Shown here piece after piece: positions 1 through 8,985 of a stretch of DNA of 64,000 bases. Positions within the stretch are counted from its first letter, which is position 1; every line of letters begins with the position of its first letter. The notes below the pieces were generated by a model that did no database searches, had not been told where the DNA came from, and saw only the letters and a list, made by a program, of their open reading frames with translations. The DNA comes from Bacteroides sp. Its GTDB lineage: Bacteria; Bacteroidota; Bacteroidia; Bacteroidales; Bacteroidaceae. Both the position numbers and the translations under genes were made by a program. The DNA lies in assembly GCF_030151085.1 (NCBI RefSeq), contig NZ_JASLER010000034.1, positions 1 through 64,000 on the forward strand. The letters run 5' to 3'.

Positions 1-1361
1 TCTTCGCAAGCTTCAATGATAGACTGCTCTGCTCTCTCCCAATTCTCATCACTACCAATGTACTTCTCACGATTTACTTTGTCGCGCAAAGAGATTTGTG
101 CTTCAAAGTTCGTGAACTCCATAGATTGGAAAACGATAGAGATGATATCCATTACGCGAAGGAATTCATCCTTTACCTGATCGGGGCGGCAGAAGATATG
201 GGCATCATCCTGCGTAAAACTACGCACACGAGTCAATCCATGCAATTCACCACTCTGTTCATAACGACATACCGTACCAAACTCTGCCAAACGCAAAGGA
301 AGTTCCTTGTATGAGCGTGGTGAGTTCTTGTATATCATGCAATGATGCGGGCAGTTCATTGGTTTCAAGAAATACTCCTCTCCTTCTTCCGGAGTCTGAA
401 TAGGCTGGAATGCATCTTTGCCATATTTGGCATAATGTCCGGAGGTAATGTATAGCAATTTATTGCCGATCGGTGGAGTAATAACTTCCTGATAGTCGTA
501 GCGCGCCTGGATACGACGCAAGAAATCTTGCAAACGAAGACGCAATGCAGCACCTTTGGGCAACCACATCGGCAATCCTTTACCTACTGTATCGGAGAAC
601 ATGAACAAGTCCATCTCTTTACCAATCTTGCGGTGGTCACGTTTTTTGGCTTCTTCCAAAAGAACCAGATATTCGTCCAGCATCTTCTTTTTCGGGAAGG
701 TGATACCGTAGATACGAGTCATCATCTTACGATCTTCATGTCCACGCCAGTAGGCACCGGCTACAGATGTCAATTTGATGGCTTTGATAGGTGCAGTAGT
801 CATTAAGTGAGGACCACGGCACAAATCGGTAAACGCACCTTGTGTATATGTAGTAATACGACCATCTTCTAATTCGGAGATCAACTCGCATTTATACGTT
901 TCGCCACGCTCACCAAACATCTTTAAAGCATCTGCTTTTGCAATATCCTGTCTAACAATAGCTTCTTTTTTAGCAACCAATTCAGCCATCTTCTTCTCGA
1001 TGATTGGCAGATCAGCTTCTTTGATAGGTGTTTCTCCCGGATCTACATCATAATAGAAACCGTTTTCAATGGCCGGACCAATACCAAACTGAATGCCCGG
1101 ATAAAGTTCTTGCAAAGCTTCGGCAAGTAAGTGTGCACTAGAATGCCAAAAAGCATGTTTGCCTTGCTCATCTTCCCATTTATAGAGAACAACTTCAGCG
1201 TCTTGCTTGATAGGACGCCCCAAATCATAAATTTCTCCGTTCACGCCACAAGCCAGTACATCCTGTGCCAGTCGAGAACTGATGCTTTCTGCAATTTGCA
1301 GCCCGGTTACTCCTTCGTTATATTCACGAACAGAGCCGTCTGGAAATGTTATCTTTATCAT
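1..1361 (-). CDS. thrS: Threonyl-tRNA synthetase, N-terminal part (gene cut by window edge)
   Basis: This enzyme charges tRNA-Thr with threonine. The reverse-strand frame is open from the ATG at 1359-1361 to the window edge, giving about 453 of the usual ~645 residues. The translation starts MIKITFPDGSVREYNEGV, a TGS domain. It continues with the editing domain (the HxxxH-type motif in AFWHSSAHLLAEAL) and enters the class II catalytic domain, with the motif YFLKPMNCPHHC that contains the zinc-binding cysteine. It follows the TPR gene by 78 bp on the same strand and probably ends the ruvX-def-TPR-thrS run seen here. In Bacteroides infC usually comes next, which would be outside the window. The family assignment is firm; only the C-terminus is missing. 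Confidence 0.96.
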   Translation of the reverse strand, partial: MIKITFPDGSVREYNEGVTGLQIAESISSRLAQDVLACGVNGEIYDLGRPIKQDAEVVLYKWEDEQGKHAFWHSSAHLLAEALQELYPGIQFGIGPAIENGFYYDVDPGETPIKEADLPIIEKKMAELVAKKEAIVRQDIAKADALKMFGERGETYKCELISELEDGRITTYTQGAFTDLCRGPHLMTTAPIKAIKLTSVAGAYWRGHEDRKMMTRIYGITFPKKKMLDEYLVLLEEAKKRDHRKIGKEMDLFMFSDTVGKGLPMWLPKGAALRLRLQDFLRRIQARYDYQEVITPPIGNKLLYITSGHYAKYGKDAFQPIQTPEEGEEYFLKPMNCPHHCMIYKNSPRSYKELPLRLAEFGTVCRYEQSGELHGLTRVRSFTQDDAHIFCRPDQVKDEFLRVMDIISIVFQSMEFTNFEAQISLRDKVNREKYIGSDENWERAEQSIIEACE

Positions 1362-1439
1362 AATGTTATTTATAGTTCAAATTTCAGAACGCAAAAATAA
1401 CTAATTCTTTTTGATAATCTAATTTTTAGCAAAAAAATG

Positions 1440-3488
1440 TTATTCTCGCACATCTGTAAACCTCTTTATTATATTGTAGGCTGAAACGATACCAAGTTCA
1501 CCCGCCTTACTCAAATCAGAGATACCCTGTTTATTATTCCCTAAGAAGATATGTGTTAACCCACGGTTATAATAAGCTTCGGCAAGATCAGGATTCAGTT
1601 CTATTGCCTTATCGTAATCAATCAAAGCAGCACGATAATCTTTCAACATGGATAACACATTTCCACGATTATAGTAACCATAAACAAAATCGGGTGCTAT
1701 TTGGATTACATGATCCAAATCACTTTTCACAATTTCGTAGTCTACTGCCGTAACTTCCGGTTTCTTGTTTTCTGTTACCGTGGTAGAGGCGGTTCCATCA
1801 TTGATAGAAGCTTCTGCTTTCTTATATTCCAATTGCTTACATCTCACTAAGGCACGCATAAAGTATGCCGGGAAGAAGTTACCATCCAACAAGATGCTTT
1901 GTGTAAAGTCGTCTATAGAACTTGCGAAATCTTGAACTAGATAGAAATCCAATCCACGCATAAAACGTTTCTTGGCATCTTTGTCGTCAGCCACAATGTC
2001 CGAAGTATGAGCATCGACTAAAGCGAAATGGAAACGAACTTGCTCTTCAGTCAGCGGAGCCTCCATATTGGTGATACGCAATGGCTTCGGGAAAAGCTTT
2101 TCGTGGTTTAAGCTTTCGATAAACTTATGATAATGAACCATACGTTTTACATCGCTCAGTTTCTCATAATATGTCAGGGCATACATCGGTTCGAGTTTAA
2201 TGGTTACGTTCCGATCTTGTACGCGTCCACGATAGTCGCTCTTATAGCGTTGTTCTGCATCCGAATCATCTGCAATCACAATCTTCCGGTAGTTCTCCAT
2301 GTTCTTGTCAGATTTCTTACGGGTCTTTCCGGTATCTTCTTCGCCAGAATTTTCAGAAGAATTGTCTGCTACATCCTTATTATTAGCAGATGAAACGCCA
2401 TTACGTTTATCAATCTGCATTTTCATGATTTTGAATTCATCCTGCTCAGCTCCCTTACGATCACCTATCTTTTTACGAGCTTCCGCACGATGATAATAAC
2501 CTGCCATAAAGTTTGGATATGCATCAATCACTTTGGAGTAGTCGCTGATTGCACCTCGGTAATCACCTGTTTGTGCACGCAAAGTACCACGATTGAAAGT
2601 TGCCATCATATTATCCGGCTCTATCTTCAATACAAAGTCGAAATCTTCTATCGCACGATTGTCATCACCTACCTGTGCCCGCAAAAGACCACGGTTATAA
2701 TGACCGAGGAAATTGTTCGGATCAATATCCAGTGCCAAATCATAGTCGTTCATGGCACCTCTTAAATTATTCTGATGAAAGCGAACTAACGCACGGTTGA
2801 TATAGTTACCTGCATTCTTCGCGCTCAAGTGAATCGACTGATCCAAATCAGCTTCCGCTTCTTTGTAATTTCCTTGCTGAATGCGTACAATAGCTCTGGC
2901 TCCCCAACCATCCGGATCATAACGATCCATATCAATAGCTTTATCAAAATCATTTAAAGCCTGTATTGTATCATTTTGTTTCAAAGATACTTCACCACGC
3001 ATCAGATAAGCACGGGTATATCTTGGAGCAATCGTCAAGAGTTTGCCTAAATCTGTTTTCGCAGCTTCATAGTCTTCTTTCTGAATATGACAAAGAGTCA
3101 GGTTATGCCATAGCACAACATTCTCCGGATCATACTTAATGGCTGCCTTATAGTCTTCAATAGCTCCGTCAAACTTATTCTGCCTGATACGTGCCAATCC
3201 ACGGATTTGGTAAGCTCCTACTACAAATGGATTTCTTTGGATGGCAGCATCGCAATCTGCTTCTGCTCCCTGAAAATCATCCAAATTAATTTTGGCCAAT
3301 CCACGGAAGAAATAAGGCTCAAATAAATAGGGCTTAGCGTTAATTACTTGATTGAAATATTGAATAGAAAGCACGTAATCCTCAAAATACAATGCGTTCC
3401 GAGCGATAGTCATCACCCGTTCCGTATTGATTTGCGCATATAACAATGTAGGCAACAGCATTAAAGCTATTAATATCTTTTTAATCAT
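1440..3488 (-). CDS. Secreted tetratricopeptide-repeat protein
   Basis: A 682-aa protein with a signal peptide (MIKKILIALMLLPTLLYAQ) followed by at least nine TPR units. The repeat signature is clear, for example YFRGLAKINLDDFQGAEADC and YNRGLLRAQVGDDNRAIEDF. A charged low-complexity linker near residues 350-395 (rich in N, S, E, K, D) separates the N-terminal TPR block from a second region with two or three more repeats at the C-terminus. TPRs mediate protein-protein contacts, so it is probably a periplasmic scaffold; no catalytic motif is visible. It lies between def and thrS on the same strand, a position I recall as conserved in Bacteroides. The specific function is unknown. Confidence 0.85.
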   Translation of the reverse strand: MIKKILIALMLLPTLLYAQINTERVMTIARNALYFEDYVLSIQYFNQVINAKPYLFEPYFFRGLAKINLDDFQGAEADCDAAIQRNPFVVGAYQIRGLARIRQNKFDGAIEDYKAAIKYDPENVVLWHNLTLCHIQKEDYEAAKTDLGKLLTIAPRYTRAYLMRGEVSLKQNDTIQALNDFDKAIDMDRYDPDGWGARAIVRIQQGNYKEAEADLDQSIHLSAKNAGNYINRALVRFHQNNLRGAMNDYDLALDIDPNNFLGHYNRGLLRAQVGDDNRAIEDFDFVLKIEPDNMMATFNRGTLRAQTGDYRGAISDYSKVIDAYPNFMAGYYHRAEARKKIGDRKGAEQDEFKIMKMQIDKRNGVSSANNKDVADNSSENSGEEDTGKTRKKSDKNMENYRKIVIADDSDAEQRYKSDYRGRVQDRNVTIKLEPMYALTYYEKLSDVKRMVHYHKFIESLNHEKLFPKPLRITNMEAPLTEEQVRFHFALVDAHTSDIVADDKDAKKRFMRGLDFYLVQDFASSIDDFTQSILLDGNFFPAYFMRALVRCKQLEYKKAEASINDGTASTTVTENKKPEVTAVDYEIVKSDLDHVIQIAPDFVYGYYNRGNVLSMLKDYRAALIDYDKAIELNPDLAEAYYNRGLTHIFLGNNKQGISDLSKAGELGIVSAYNIIKRFTDVRE

Positions 3489-3603
3489 CTTGTTTTATAA
3501 ATGCTTGTAAACGAAACAAAAGTAACGTTTTTCGTTTACTTGTCAGGATTAACGGAATACTTTTTATATTTTTTGAGCCTTTTATACCTTATTATATGGT
3601 TTA

Positions 3604-4161
3604 CTATTTCTTTATAGTTTTTACTTTATAAGTACAATGTGCTTTACCACTCAACAAAGCATTCAATTTGCCTTTAATCATTTGTTTACGTAAAGGAGAT
3701 AAATGGTCTATAAACATCTTCCCATCCAAATGATCGAATTCATGTTGCATCACACGAGCCAAATAACCTTCTACGATTTCATCATGTTCTTCCAAGTTCT
3801 CGTCCAAGTATTTCACACGAATCTTATCGCCACGCTTTACTGATTCATGAATACCGGGAAGACTCAGGCATCCTTCCTCCATGGAAACCTGTTCACCTGC
3901 TACATCGAGGATATGGGCATTAATATACGCTTTGCGGAAATCTTTATATTCAGGCAGGTCATCCGATAAAACATCTAAATTAATGGTAACTACACGAATA
4001 GGCAAACCTATTTGCGGAGCGGCAAGTCCTACACCTTCGGCATTCTCCATGGTTTCGAACATATTTTCAATCAGTTCTTTTAAATTCGGATAATCCGGAG
4101 TAATATCCTCCGCCACTTTTCTTAATACGGGCTGGCCGTACACATAAATGGGTAAAATCAT
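3604..4161 (-). CDS. def: Peptide deformylase
   Basis: Removes the formyl group from the N-terminal methionine of new proteins. The 185-aa product has all three family motifs: GVGLAAPQIG (residues 43-52), EGCLS (96-100, with the metal-binding Cys98) and QHEFDH (139-144, two metal-binding histidines and the catalytic Glu141). The length is normal. The gene starts 16 bp after ruvX, so the two are probably cotranscribed. The start ATG (4159-4161) is directly followed by the usual N-terminal ILPIYVYGQPVLR. Confidence 0.97.
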   Translation of the reverse strand: MILPIYVYGQPVLRKVAEDITPDYPNLKELIENMFETMENAEGVGLAAPQIGLPIRVVTINLDVLSDDLPEYKDFRKAYINAHILDVAGEQVSMEEGCLSLPGIHESVKRGDKIRVKYLDENLEEHDEIVEGYLARVMQHEFDHLDGKMFIDHLSPLRKQMIKGKLNALLSGKAHCTYKVKTIKK

Positions 4162-4177
4162 TTCTTTAAATTACAAG

Positions 4178-4603
4178 TTACAAATTACTAAAACGTTTAT
4201 TCTCTAAATAAGTTTGCAAAATAATAGTCGCACTGATCTCATCTACCAATGCTTTGTTTTGGCGGTCTTTCTTTTTCAGTCCGGCTTCCAGCATTGTCCG
4301 ATGCGCTAAAACAGACGTAAAGCGTTCATCTACATATTCTATCGGCATATCAGGTAATTTCTTCTTCAAAGAACGAACAAAAGGTTCTATATTCTTCATA
4401 TTATCTGAAACCTCATTATTCATTTGTTTAGGAAGGCCAACCAAAATACGTTCCACCGGTTCCTTATCTACATAATCAAGGATAAAAGTCAATAGCTGAT
4501 GTGTAGGCACAGTTGTCAGACCATTAGCAATCATCTGTAATGTATCACTAACAGCTATACCTGTACGTTTACGACCGTAGTCAATGGCTACTATTCTACT
4601 CAT
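4178..4603 (-). CDS. ruvX: RuvX/YqgF-family Holliday junction resolvase-like nuclease
   Basis: A 141-aa RNase H-fold protein. The N-terminal MSRIVAIDYGRKRTGIAVSD holds the first catalytic aspartate in the DYGxKRxG motif. ILVGLPKQMNNE and the later YVDERFTS and DEISATIILQTYL motifs match the family. In other bacteria YqgF acts in pre-16S rRNA maturation and has been proposed to resolve Holliday junctions. It is the first gene of the ruvX-def-TPR-thrS series. A TAnnTTTG-like -7 element (TAAGTTTG on the minus strand, 4651-4658) lies about 50 bp upstream, but no good -33 element is seen. Cotranscription with def is inferred from the 16-bp gap. Confidence 0.93.
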   Translation of the reverse strand: MSRIVAIDYGRKRTGIAVSDTLQMIANGLTTVPTHQLLTFILDYVDKEPVERILVGLPKQMNNEVSDNMKNIEPFVRSLKKKLPDMPIEYVDERFTSVLAHRTMLEAGLKKKDRQNKALVDEISATIILQTYLENKRFSNL

Positions 4604-4667
4604 ATTAGGCTACAAAATTACGATTAATATTTGAATTCCTTCGTCTATTTCAAACTTATAATACAGA

Positions 4668-4700
4668 AAAAGGGTGTCTGATCAAGTCAAACACCCTTTT
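4668..4700 (-). terminator. Intrinsic terminator at the end of the left envelope operon
   Basis: A perfect 10-bp stem (AAAAGGGTGT 4668-4677, ACACCCTTTT 4691-4700) with a 13-nt loop and flanking A and T runs. It lies just after the stop of the leftward YjbH-type gene and before ruvX, where it would insulate the two operons. Confidence 0.8.
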
Positions 4701-4717
4701 CAATACTTCTCATTTTG

Positions 4718-5467
4718 TTACTTCAAATGTATCTTGTATGTCAATCCTCCACTAAAATACTGCATCTTCTGCATTTCGACCTGAATATGCAAATTCTTAA
4801 AAAGCAGATATGTGGCACCTAATGCAAAATCTTTCGAATCATATTCTGCAATTAGCCGTAATTGCGGATGAAAAGACGGATTATAAGTGATACCTGCTGC
4901 AATGCCGTTCAACTTGTACTCTTTGCGGTTATTATAAAGATAAGAGAGGTGAACACCTATTTCTTCCTTACTCGTTATTGCAATATGCTTGGTAGCGGCA
5001 ATATAAAAACGACTGTAATATCCATTACCCTCAGTAGAGGCTATTTCATCTCCGGAGGAGGTAAAGGGGTCGGAAGTTCCAACAACAACAGCCGGCATAT
5101 ATTTCCAAAATTGCCCTTCTTTCAGAGCTCTTAAACGCAATGAAAAATAACGGTCCTGATTTGTAAATCCGGTGTAACCATAAGGACCAAGTCCCAAAGC
5201 TTCCGCCTTGAAAAGCGTACAGGTGTAAGCAACTTCCATCCAAGGAAATATGGTAACATTAAGAAAATAATTGTAGGTATGATAATACCATGTAGGTGGA
5301 GTCAACTCCTTATTCATGAAATTACCGCCAATCATAACAGTCTTGTCACGTTGCATTTCAGCAGAAGGTGCATGCAACAAGCCGGTCGTACCATAAGTCA
5401 ATTGAGCGGAAATAGAAATGGACAGGCAGGAAATCAAAACAAAAAAGAACAACTTAAGTTTCATCAT
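4718..5467 (-). CDS. YjbH-domain-like outer membrane protein, short form (left operon)
   Basis: About 249 aa with a signal peptide (MMKLKLFFFVLISCLSISISAQ). The mature part begins LTYGTTGLLHAPSAEMQRDKTV, matching the N-terminus of the YjbH/GfcD family of outer membrane proteins linked to exopolysaccharide production in enterobacteria. The rest is rich in alternating aromatic and polar residues, as expected for a beta-barrel. I place the start at ATG 5465-5467 because a further in-frame start at 5470 is only a GTG. A clear paralogue (most residues identical) lies at 13285-14031 in the right operon. It is the last gene of the leftward operon, separated from the OmpA gene by a strong hairpin at 5533-5557. 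Function in this phylum is unknown. Confidence 0.8.
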   Translation of the reverse strand: MMKLKLFFFVLISCLSISISAQLTYGTTGLLHAPSAEMQRDKTVMIGGNFMNKELTPPTWYYHTYNYFLNVTIFPWMEVAYTCTLFKAEALGLGPYGYTGFTNQDRYFSLRLRALKEGQFWKYMPAVVVGTSDPFTSSGDEIASTEGNGYYSRFYIAATKHIAITSKEEIGVHLSYLYNNRKEYKLNGIAAGITYNPSFHPQLRLIAEYDSKDFALGATYLLFKNLHIQVEMQKMQYFSGGLTYKIHLK

Positions 5468-5532
5468 CACTTATAGTTTCAGTCACTATTGAAGAACAAG
5501 ATTATATTATGTAGATAGAAGATTCATTAAAA

Positions 5533-5557
5533 AAGGCGTCTGAAACTCAGACGCCTT
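5533..5557 (-). terminator. Hairpin between OmpA gene and the short YjbH gene (left operon)
   Basis: A perfect 11-bp stem (AAGGCGTCTGA 5533-5543, TCAGACGCCTT 5547-5557) with a 3-nt loop. A and T runs on both sides allow termination in either direction. For the leftward operon it follows the OmpA gene and may attenuate transcription into the last gene. Confidence 0.75.
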
Positions 5558-5590
5558 CTTTTTAGAGTCTTTTCTCCACTGGAGTGGATA

Positions 5591-6724
5591 TTATTCGAGG
5601 ATAACTACACGGTTCAAGAAGTTCTTGCCAAACATGTTAGCAGTACCACCGAATCCGATAAGTTCAAGCTGATCTTTGTCAACACCTTGCTTAATCAAAG
5701 CATCGTAAACGTTCTGAGCACGTTTTTCAGACAACTTCTGGTTCCAAGAAGCGCTACCTGTAGCCTTATCAGCGTAACCGGCAACTTTGTACTTCTTATC
5801 CGGATTAGCCTTCAGGATCTTAGCTGCCAATTCGATGTTAACCATACCGTAATCATCGATATTAGCTCTACCAATCTTGAAGAAGATGGCACGAGGACCT
5901 GCAACTTCAATTTCCTTAACAACTTCTTTTACTTCAGGTTTCATGTTAGCCAATGCGTTCTTAGCGTTAGCCAAGTCAGCCTGAGCCTGTGCAAGTTCAC
6001 TTCTGTACTTGTTGATTTCAGCGTTGATTGCATCTTGGTCAATGTTAGATGCAGCAACAAACTTCTTACCACCGAATGTATAAGCAACACCTACATTTAC
6101 ACGTGCAGTAGCTTCAGCCTTACGACAGTCGCTAGCATCGCCAAAAATAGAAGGAGTAACGCCTAAACGGCCTTCCAAGTTAACTGCCCATTTTGCATTG
6201 ATGTCATAAGACAAACCTAAACCTACTGTTGCACCGAAACGAGCTTTCATGCCATCTTCAGTATAAGTAGAATTTTGCTTGCCATCAGCCATGATAGTCA
6301 AATTAGTATCAACTGCTTTAGACAAATTCATAGTAGGACCACCAAATACATACAAGTTAAATGCACGGTTGGGGTTATAACCACCAAACAGGTTGATCAG
6401 GTTCAACATTGCATCCAAGTTGATTTCTCCAAATTCCTTGCAATAACGGTGATAGCCATTATCTTGGTCGTCCAAGCTCTGTGATACACCACTGAACTGG
6501 CCACGTACACCCCAAACCGGAGTAATGTACTTACCAACAGAAATATTGAAATTCATTGTCGGAGTATTCAAACCATCATTGATAACAGCCATACCTCCAA
6601 CGCCTACTCCTACAAAAATATTATCCGATGCTTTCTCGGTATAATATTTGGTTTTTTCTTGCGCATTCACCGTTGCACAGGCACCAGCCAGCAATAATGA
6701 AGCTATAATTAATTTACTTTTCAT
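5591..6724 (-). CDS. OmpA-family outer membrane protein (left operon)
   Basis: A 377-aa protein with a signal peptide (MKSKLIIASLLLAGACATVNAQ) and an N-terminal barrel-like region (GVGVGGMAVINDGLN, GVAYTFGGKKF). A short coiled-coil stretch follows at about 230-260 (INKYRSELAQAQADLANAKN). The C-terminal OmpA-like peptidoglycan-binding domain carries NQKLSEKRAQNVYDAL. The protein would anchor the outer membrane to the cell wall. Its C-terminal half is almost identical, at protein and DNA level, to the paralogue at 14091-15242, while the barrel regions differ strongly. This pattern suggests a variable surface part on a constant anchor, or gene conversion. Confidence 0.93.
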   Translation of the reverse strand: MKSKLIIASLLLAGACATVNAQEKTKYYTEKASDNIFVGVGVGGMAVINDGLNTPTMNFNISVGKYITPVWGVRGQFSGVSQSLDDQDNGYHRYCKEFGEINLDAMLNLINLFGGYNPNRAFNLYVFGGPTMNLSKAVDTNLTIMADGKQNSTYTEDGMKARFGATVGLGLSYDINAKWAVNLEGRLGVTPSIFGDASDCRKAEATARVNVGVAYTFGGKKFVAASNIDQDAINAEINKYRSELAQAQADLANAKNALANMKPEVKEVVKEIEVAGPRAIFFKIGRANIDDYGMVNIELAAKILKANPDKKYKVAGYADKATGSASWNQKLSEKRAQNVYDALIKQGVDKDQLELIGFGGTANMFGKNFLNRVVILE

Positions 6725-6779
6725 TGTAGTTTCTTACTTTTTTTAGATTATACTATTCAGTAATTCTTAGACCTGACGA

Positions 6780-7655
6780 TTAGTCAGCTAATGAGATACC
6801 ACCACCAGCGTTGGGGTTACCACCATGACCATGACCATGACCAAAAGCATGTTCGTGACCAGGGATCGCCATTTGTTCAGCAGCAACTGTAACAGTGTAA
6901 ATCGGGTTATAATAAACAACTTCAGCTATAACATCAGATGAAACTTTTGAAGTTACTTTATACTTAAGATTAGCTGGCTGAATTGTGTATACAGCATTGT
7001 ACATACACCAAGAACCTACTTTTAATGGTTTTTCACCGATATTATCTACATTGAATACGCCAGGAATATTAGTAACAGCTTTGGTATCAGCACCAGCCTT
7101 AATAGCAGCATCTATAAGATTCCATGAAGCAGTGAACTCAACTGCATAATCTGACTTGTTTGTATTCCAAACTTTACCAGCATGGTCAAGAGTAGGATTA
7201 TCAGGAGTAGCACTACCATTACCATATCTAACTTTAGGTGAACCTACAGGTACTGCAGATCCTTCATTAGCAGTAAACACAAGTTCAGAACTCAAGAAGA
7301 TAACTGGAGATATAGATACAATCTGACCAGCAGCTACAGCTGGGTAACTAACTTCAATTTCCCCTGTGATGTTGTTAGCTGTTGCTGTAATTTTCACCTT
7401 ACCAGCGGGCAAAGCTTTATCAGTTTGAGTTGACACAATTTCCAATGCGTCCTTACCATCGACTTTCACAACAGCAGTTACGCTACTTCCAGTTGCTGCA
7501 TCAATTACATTTGGAGTGAAAACGACCTTCGCAGGATTCGGTTCGAAATTCACATTAAAATCTTCTTTTTCGCAAGAAGTAAAGGTTGTAGCCAAAGCTA
7601 CTGCGGCAAGTGCAAAAGTAGCACTTATACCATTAAAGAATTTAATCTTTTTCAT
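6780..7655 (-). CDS. DUF3869-like envelope protein with His-rich C-terminus (left operon)
   Basis: A 291-aa protein. The N-terminus (MKKIKFFNGISATFALAAVALATTFTSCEKED) reads as a lipoprotein signal with the lipobox cysteine in TSC. The body has beta-rich repeats (VVFTPNVIDAATGSSVTAVV, AGKVKITATANNITGEIEVSYP) like the Bacteroides DUF3869 family. The tail is unusual: GHEHAFGHGHGHGG, then NAGGGI near the end. The paralogue at 12183-13214 shares the layout, including a His/Asp tail and NAGGGI, but little sequence in between. It lies 10 bp after the first gene of the operon. A surface structural role is likely; metal binding by the tail is only a guess. Confidence 0.75.
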   Translation of the reverse strand: MKKIKFFNGISATFALAAVALATTFTSCEKEDFNVNFEPNPAKVVFTPNVIDAATGSSVTAVVKVDGKDALEIVSTQTDKALPAGKVKITATANNITGEIEVSYPAVAAGQIVSISPVIFLSSELVFTANEGSAVPVGSPKVRYGNGSATPDNPTLDHAGKVWNTNKSDYAVEFTASWNLIDAAIKAGADTKAVTNIPGVFNVDNIGEKPLKVGSWCMYNAVYTIQPANLKYKVTSKVSSDVIAEVVYYNPIYTVTVAAEQMAIPGHEHAFGHGHGHGGNPNAGGGISLAD

Positions 7656-7665
7656 CTCAATAAAA

Positions 7666-8910
7666 TTAAAAATTTAACAATTCTGACTTAATAAAATATG
7701 GGTTAAAACTATTTTCTTCCATTATATTATCACTTGCTTCTGCCTTGTATTCCTTATAATAGTAACGTTCATTACCTGCATTATAAATAATACCCATATT
7801 GGCAGATGTATTTATACGCGGCACATATTTATGCCTTTTGTATTTATAAGGCGGTAGTAACACCTGGAAACGAAATCCCCCGTTAGCCTTTGCACCTTCT
7901 GCTTTCATTGCATAAAAGCCGATAGAACAATAACGGAAATGGCGTATCATTTCGGCCTTAATACCCTTTTCCTCATATAAGAACTTTTGTGCCTGCACAA
8001 TAAATTGAGTATTGTACCTTGGCCAAAAGAAACTTCCTCCGACCGTCCATGTAAAGGTCATTGTTGGATCATAGTGCAACTTAAAGCTATCCCAATATCC
8101 AATACCTGTATATCCCAATCTCAGAAAAGCTGAAAATCTTTCATCTTTAAATGGACGACTAAATTTTGCATCAATTCCATATTGGTCTGCATTGAAATAA
8201 CCAACAGTTACCTTTCCAAATACATTGTATGGTAATCTAAACCTTTGTGAAATAGTCAAATTACCTGGGTGAACCTTATCTTCAAATTGTCCATATCCAT
8301 CATTGTAAACAGGTATCTTCAATTGCCCAGTAAGTTTCATTCCTTTCCACAAAGAGACCTCTATCGCAGGGCTCAAATCAAATAAAACTTGATAAATCTG
8401 CGTAATAACCAAATTTTTGAACGCCAACTGCGGATAAACCAATACATCAACCTTAAACAAAGAACTATTTTTCACCTTTATCTTCCGTGCATCTTTCCAC
8501 GTCCCTCCAAGATCATAGCTTACATTCCAATCACTGCGTTCCGCTTGAGGTACGGTATCACCTTTTATAGGGTGATAATAAAGAGAAATCTGAGGTACAT
8601 TATTGTCCAAAACAATTATTCGACATGCTTTTTTCTCCGGTAAACCCATTTCTTGAATAACATCTACCGCTTTACTAATTCCTACGCCTTGCGAGCGATA
8701 CGCTGAATTTTGTAAAACATAAACACGTTCACCATCATCTTCTGTCCATCCAACATTCTCAAATCCCATATCTACTAATGTATTCACCGTACTTTCTCCC
8801 GTTTGGCAAAGCCCTTTTAAAGGAAGCAAACAGAATAAAAAGAACGCCGTATACCGTGCTATTGTTTTAGTAACTAGGCACTTTCCAATGTTAGAGTTTT
8901 TATACCTCAT
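7666..8910 (-). CDS. YjbH-domain-like outer membrane protein, long form, complete copy (left operon first gene)
   Basis: About 414 aa from ATG 8908-8910; the frame extends to a TTG at 8919, which I reject. The signal peptide (ARYTAFFLFCLLPLKGLCQ) precedes a short N-terminal domain (about residues 35-90, GESTVNTLVDMGFENVGWTEDD). A large beta-barrel-like region follows and ends FNPYFIKSELLNF. It opens the leftward operon, 45 bp downstream of a consensus Bacteroides promoter. From residue 88 (MGLPEKK) the DNA matches, in inverted orientation, the start of the truncated ORF at 11180-12172, so the promoter and first 87 codons can be viewed as a movable 5' cassette. Export and barrel nature are inferred from sequence. 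Confidence 0.8.
   Translation of the reverse strand: MRYKNSNIGKCLVTKTIARYTAFFLFCLLPLKGLCQTGESTVNTLVDMGFENVGWTEDDGERVYVLQNSAYRSQGVGISKAVDVIQEMGLPEKKACRIIVLDNNVPQISLYYHPIKGDTVPQAERSDWNVSYDLGGTWKDARKIKVKNSSLFKVDVLVYPQLAFKNLVITQIYQVLFDLSPAIEVSLWKGMKLTGQLKIPVYNDGYGQFEDKVHPGNLTISQRFRLPYNVFGKVTVGYFNADQYGIDAKFSRPFKDERFSAFLRLGYTGIGYWDSFKLHYDPTMTFTWTVGGSFFWPRYNTQFIVQAQKFLYEEKGIKAEMIRHFRYCSIGFYAMKAEGAKANGGFRFQVLLPPYKYKRHKYVPRINTSANMGIIYNAGNERYYYKEYKAEASDNIMEENSFNPYFIKSELLNF
8444..8649 (-). repeat. Left copy of the inverted repeat bounding the candidate invertible segment
   Basis: Read on the minus strand, this ~205-bp stretch matches 11180-11385 on the plus strand with about 13 mismatches by eye. Two blocks are perfect: a 20-bp block at 8630-8649 (ATGGGTTTACCGGAGAAAAA) and a 47-bp block at 8444-8490. 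On the promoter side of 8649 the similarity to the right copy stops at once. The boundary falls in frame in both ORFs. Confidence 0.9.
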
Positions 8911-8954
8911 CGTTTTCAATCATTTTCTGTATCCATACGACACAAAATATGGTG

Positions 8955-8985
8955 CAAAAATAGACACATTTTTATTAATACCAAA
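8955..8985 (-). promoter_or_regulatory. Bacteroides-type promoter of the left envelope operon, inside the candidate invertible segment
   Basis: On the minus strand the -33 element TTTG (8982-8985) and the -7 element TATTTTTG (8955-8962, consensus TAnnTTTG) are separated by 19 nt, the canonical spacing. Transcription would start near 8948, leaving a leader of about 40 nt before ATG 8910. No comparable pair is visible upstream of the right operon. Confidence 0.8.

Noticed and set aside
8911..8919. Upstream TTG start for the long YjbH-type gene
   Set aside because: An in-frame ATG follows three codons later, giving a normal signal peptide. Similar non-ATG extensions were rejected for the genes at 22565, 25674, 34390, 38082, 5467 and 13285.
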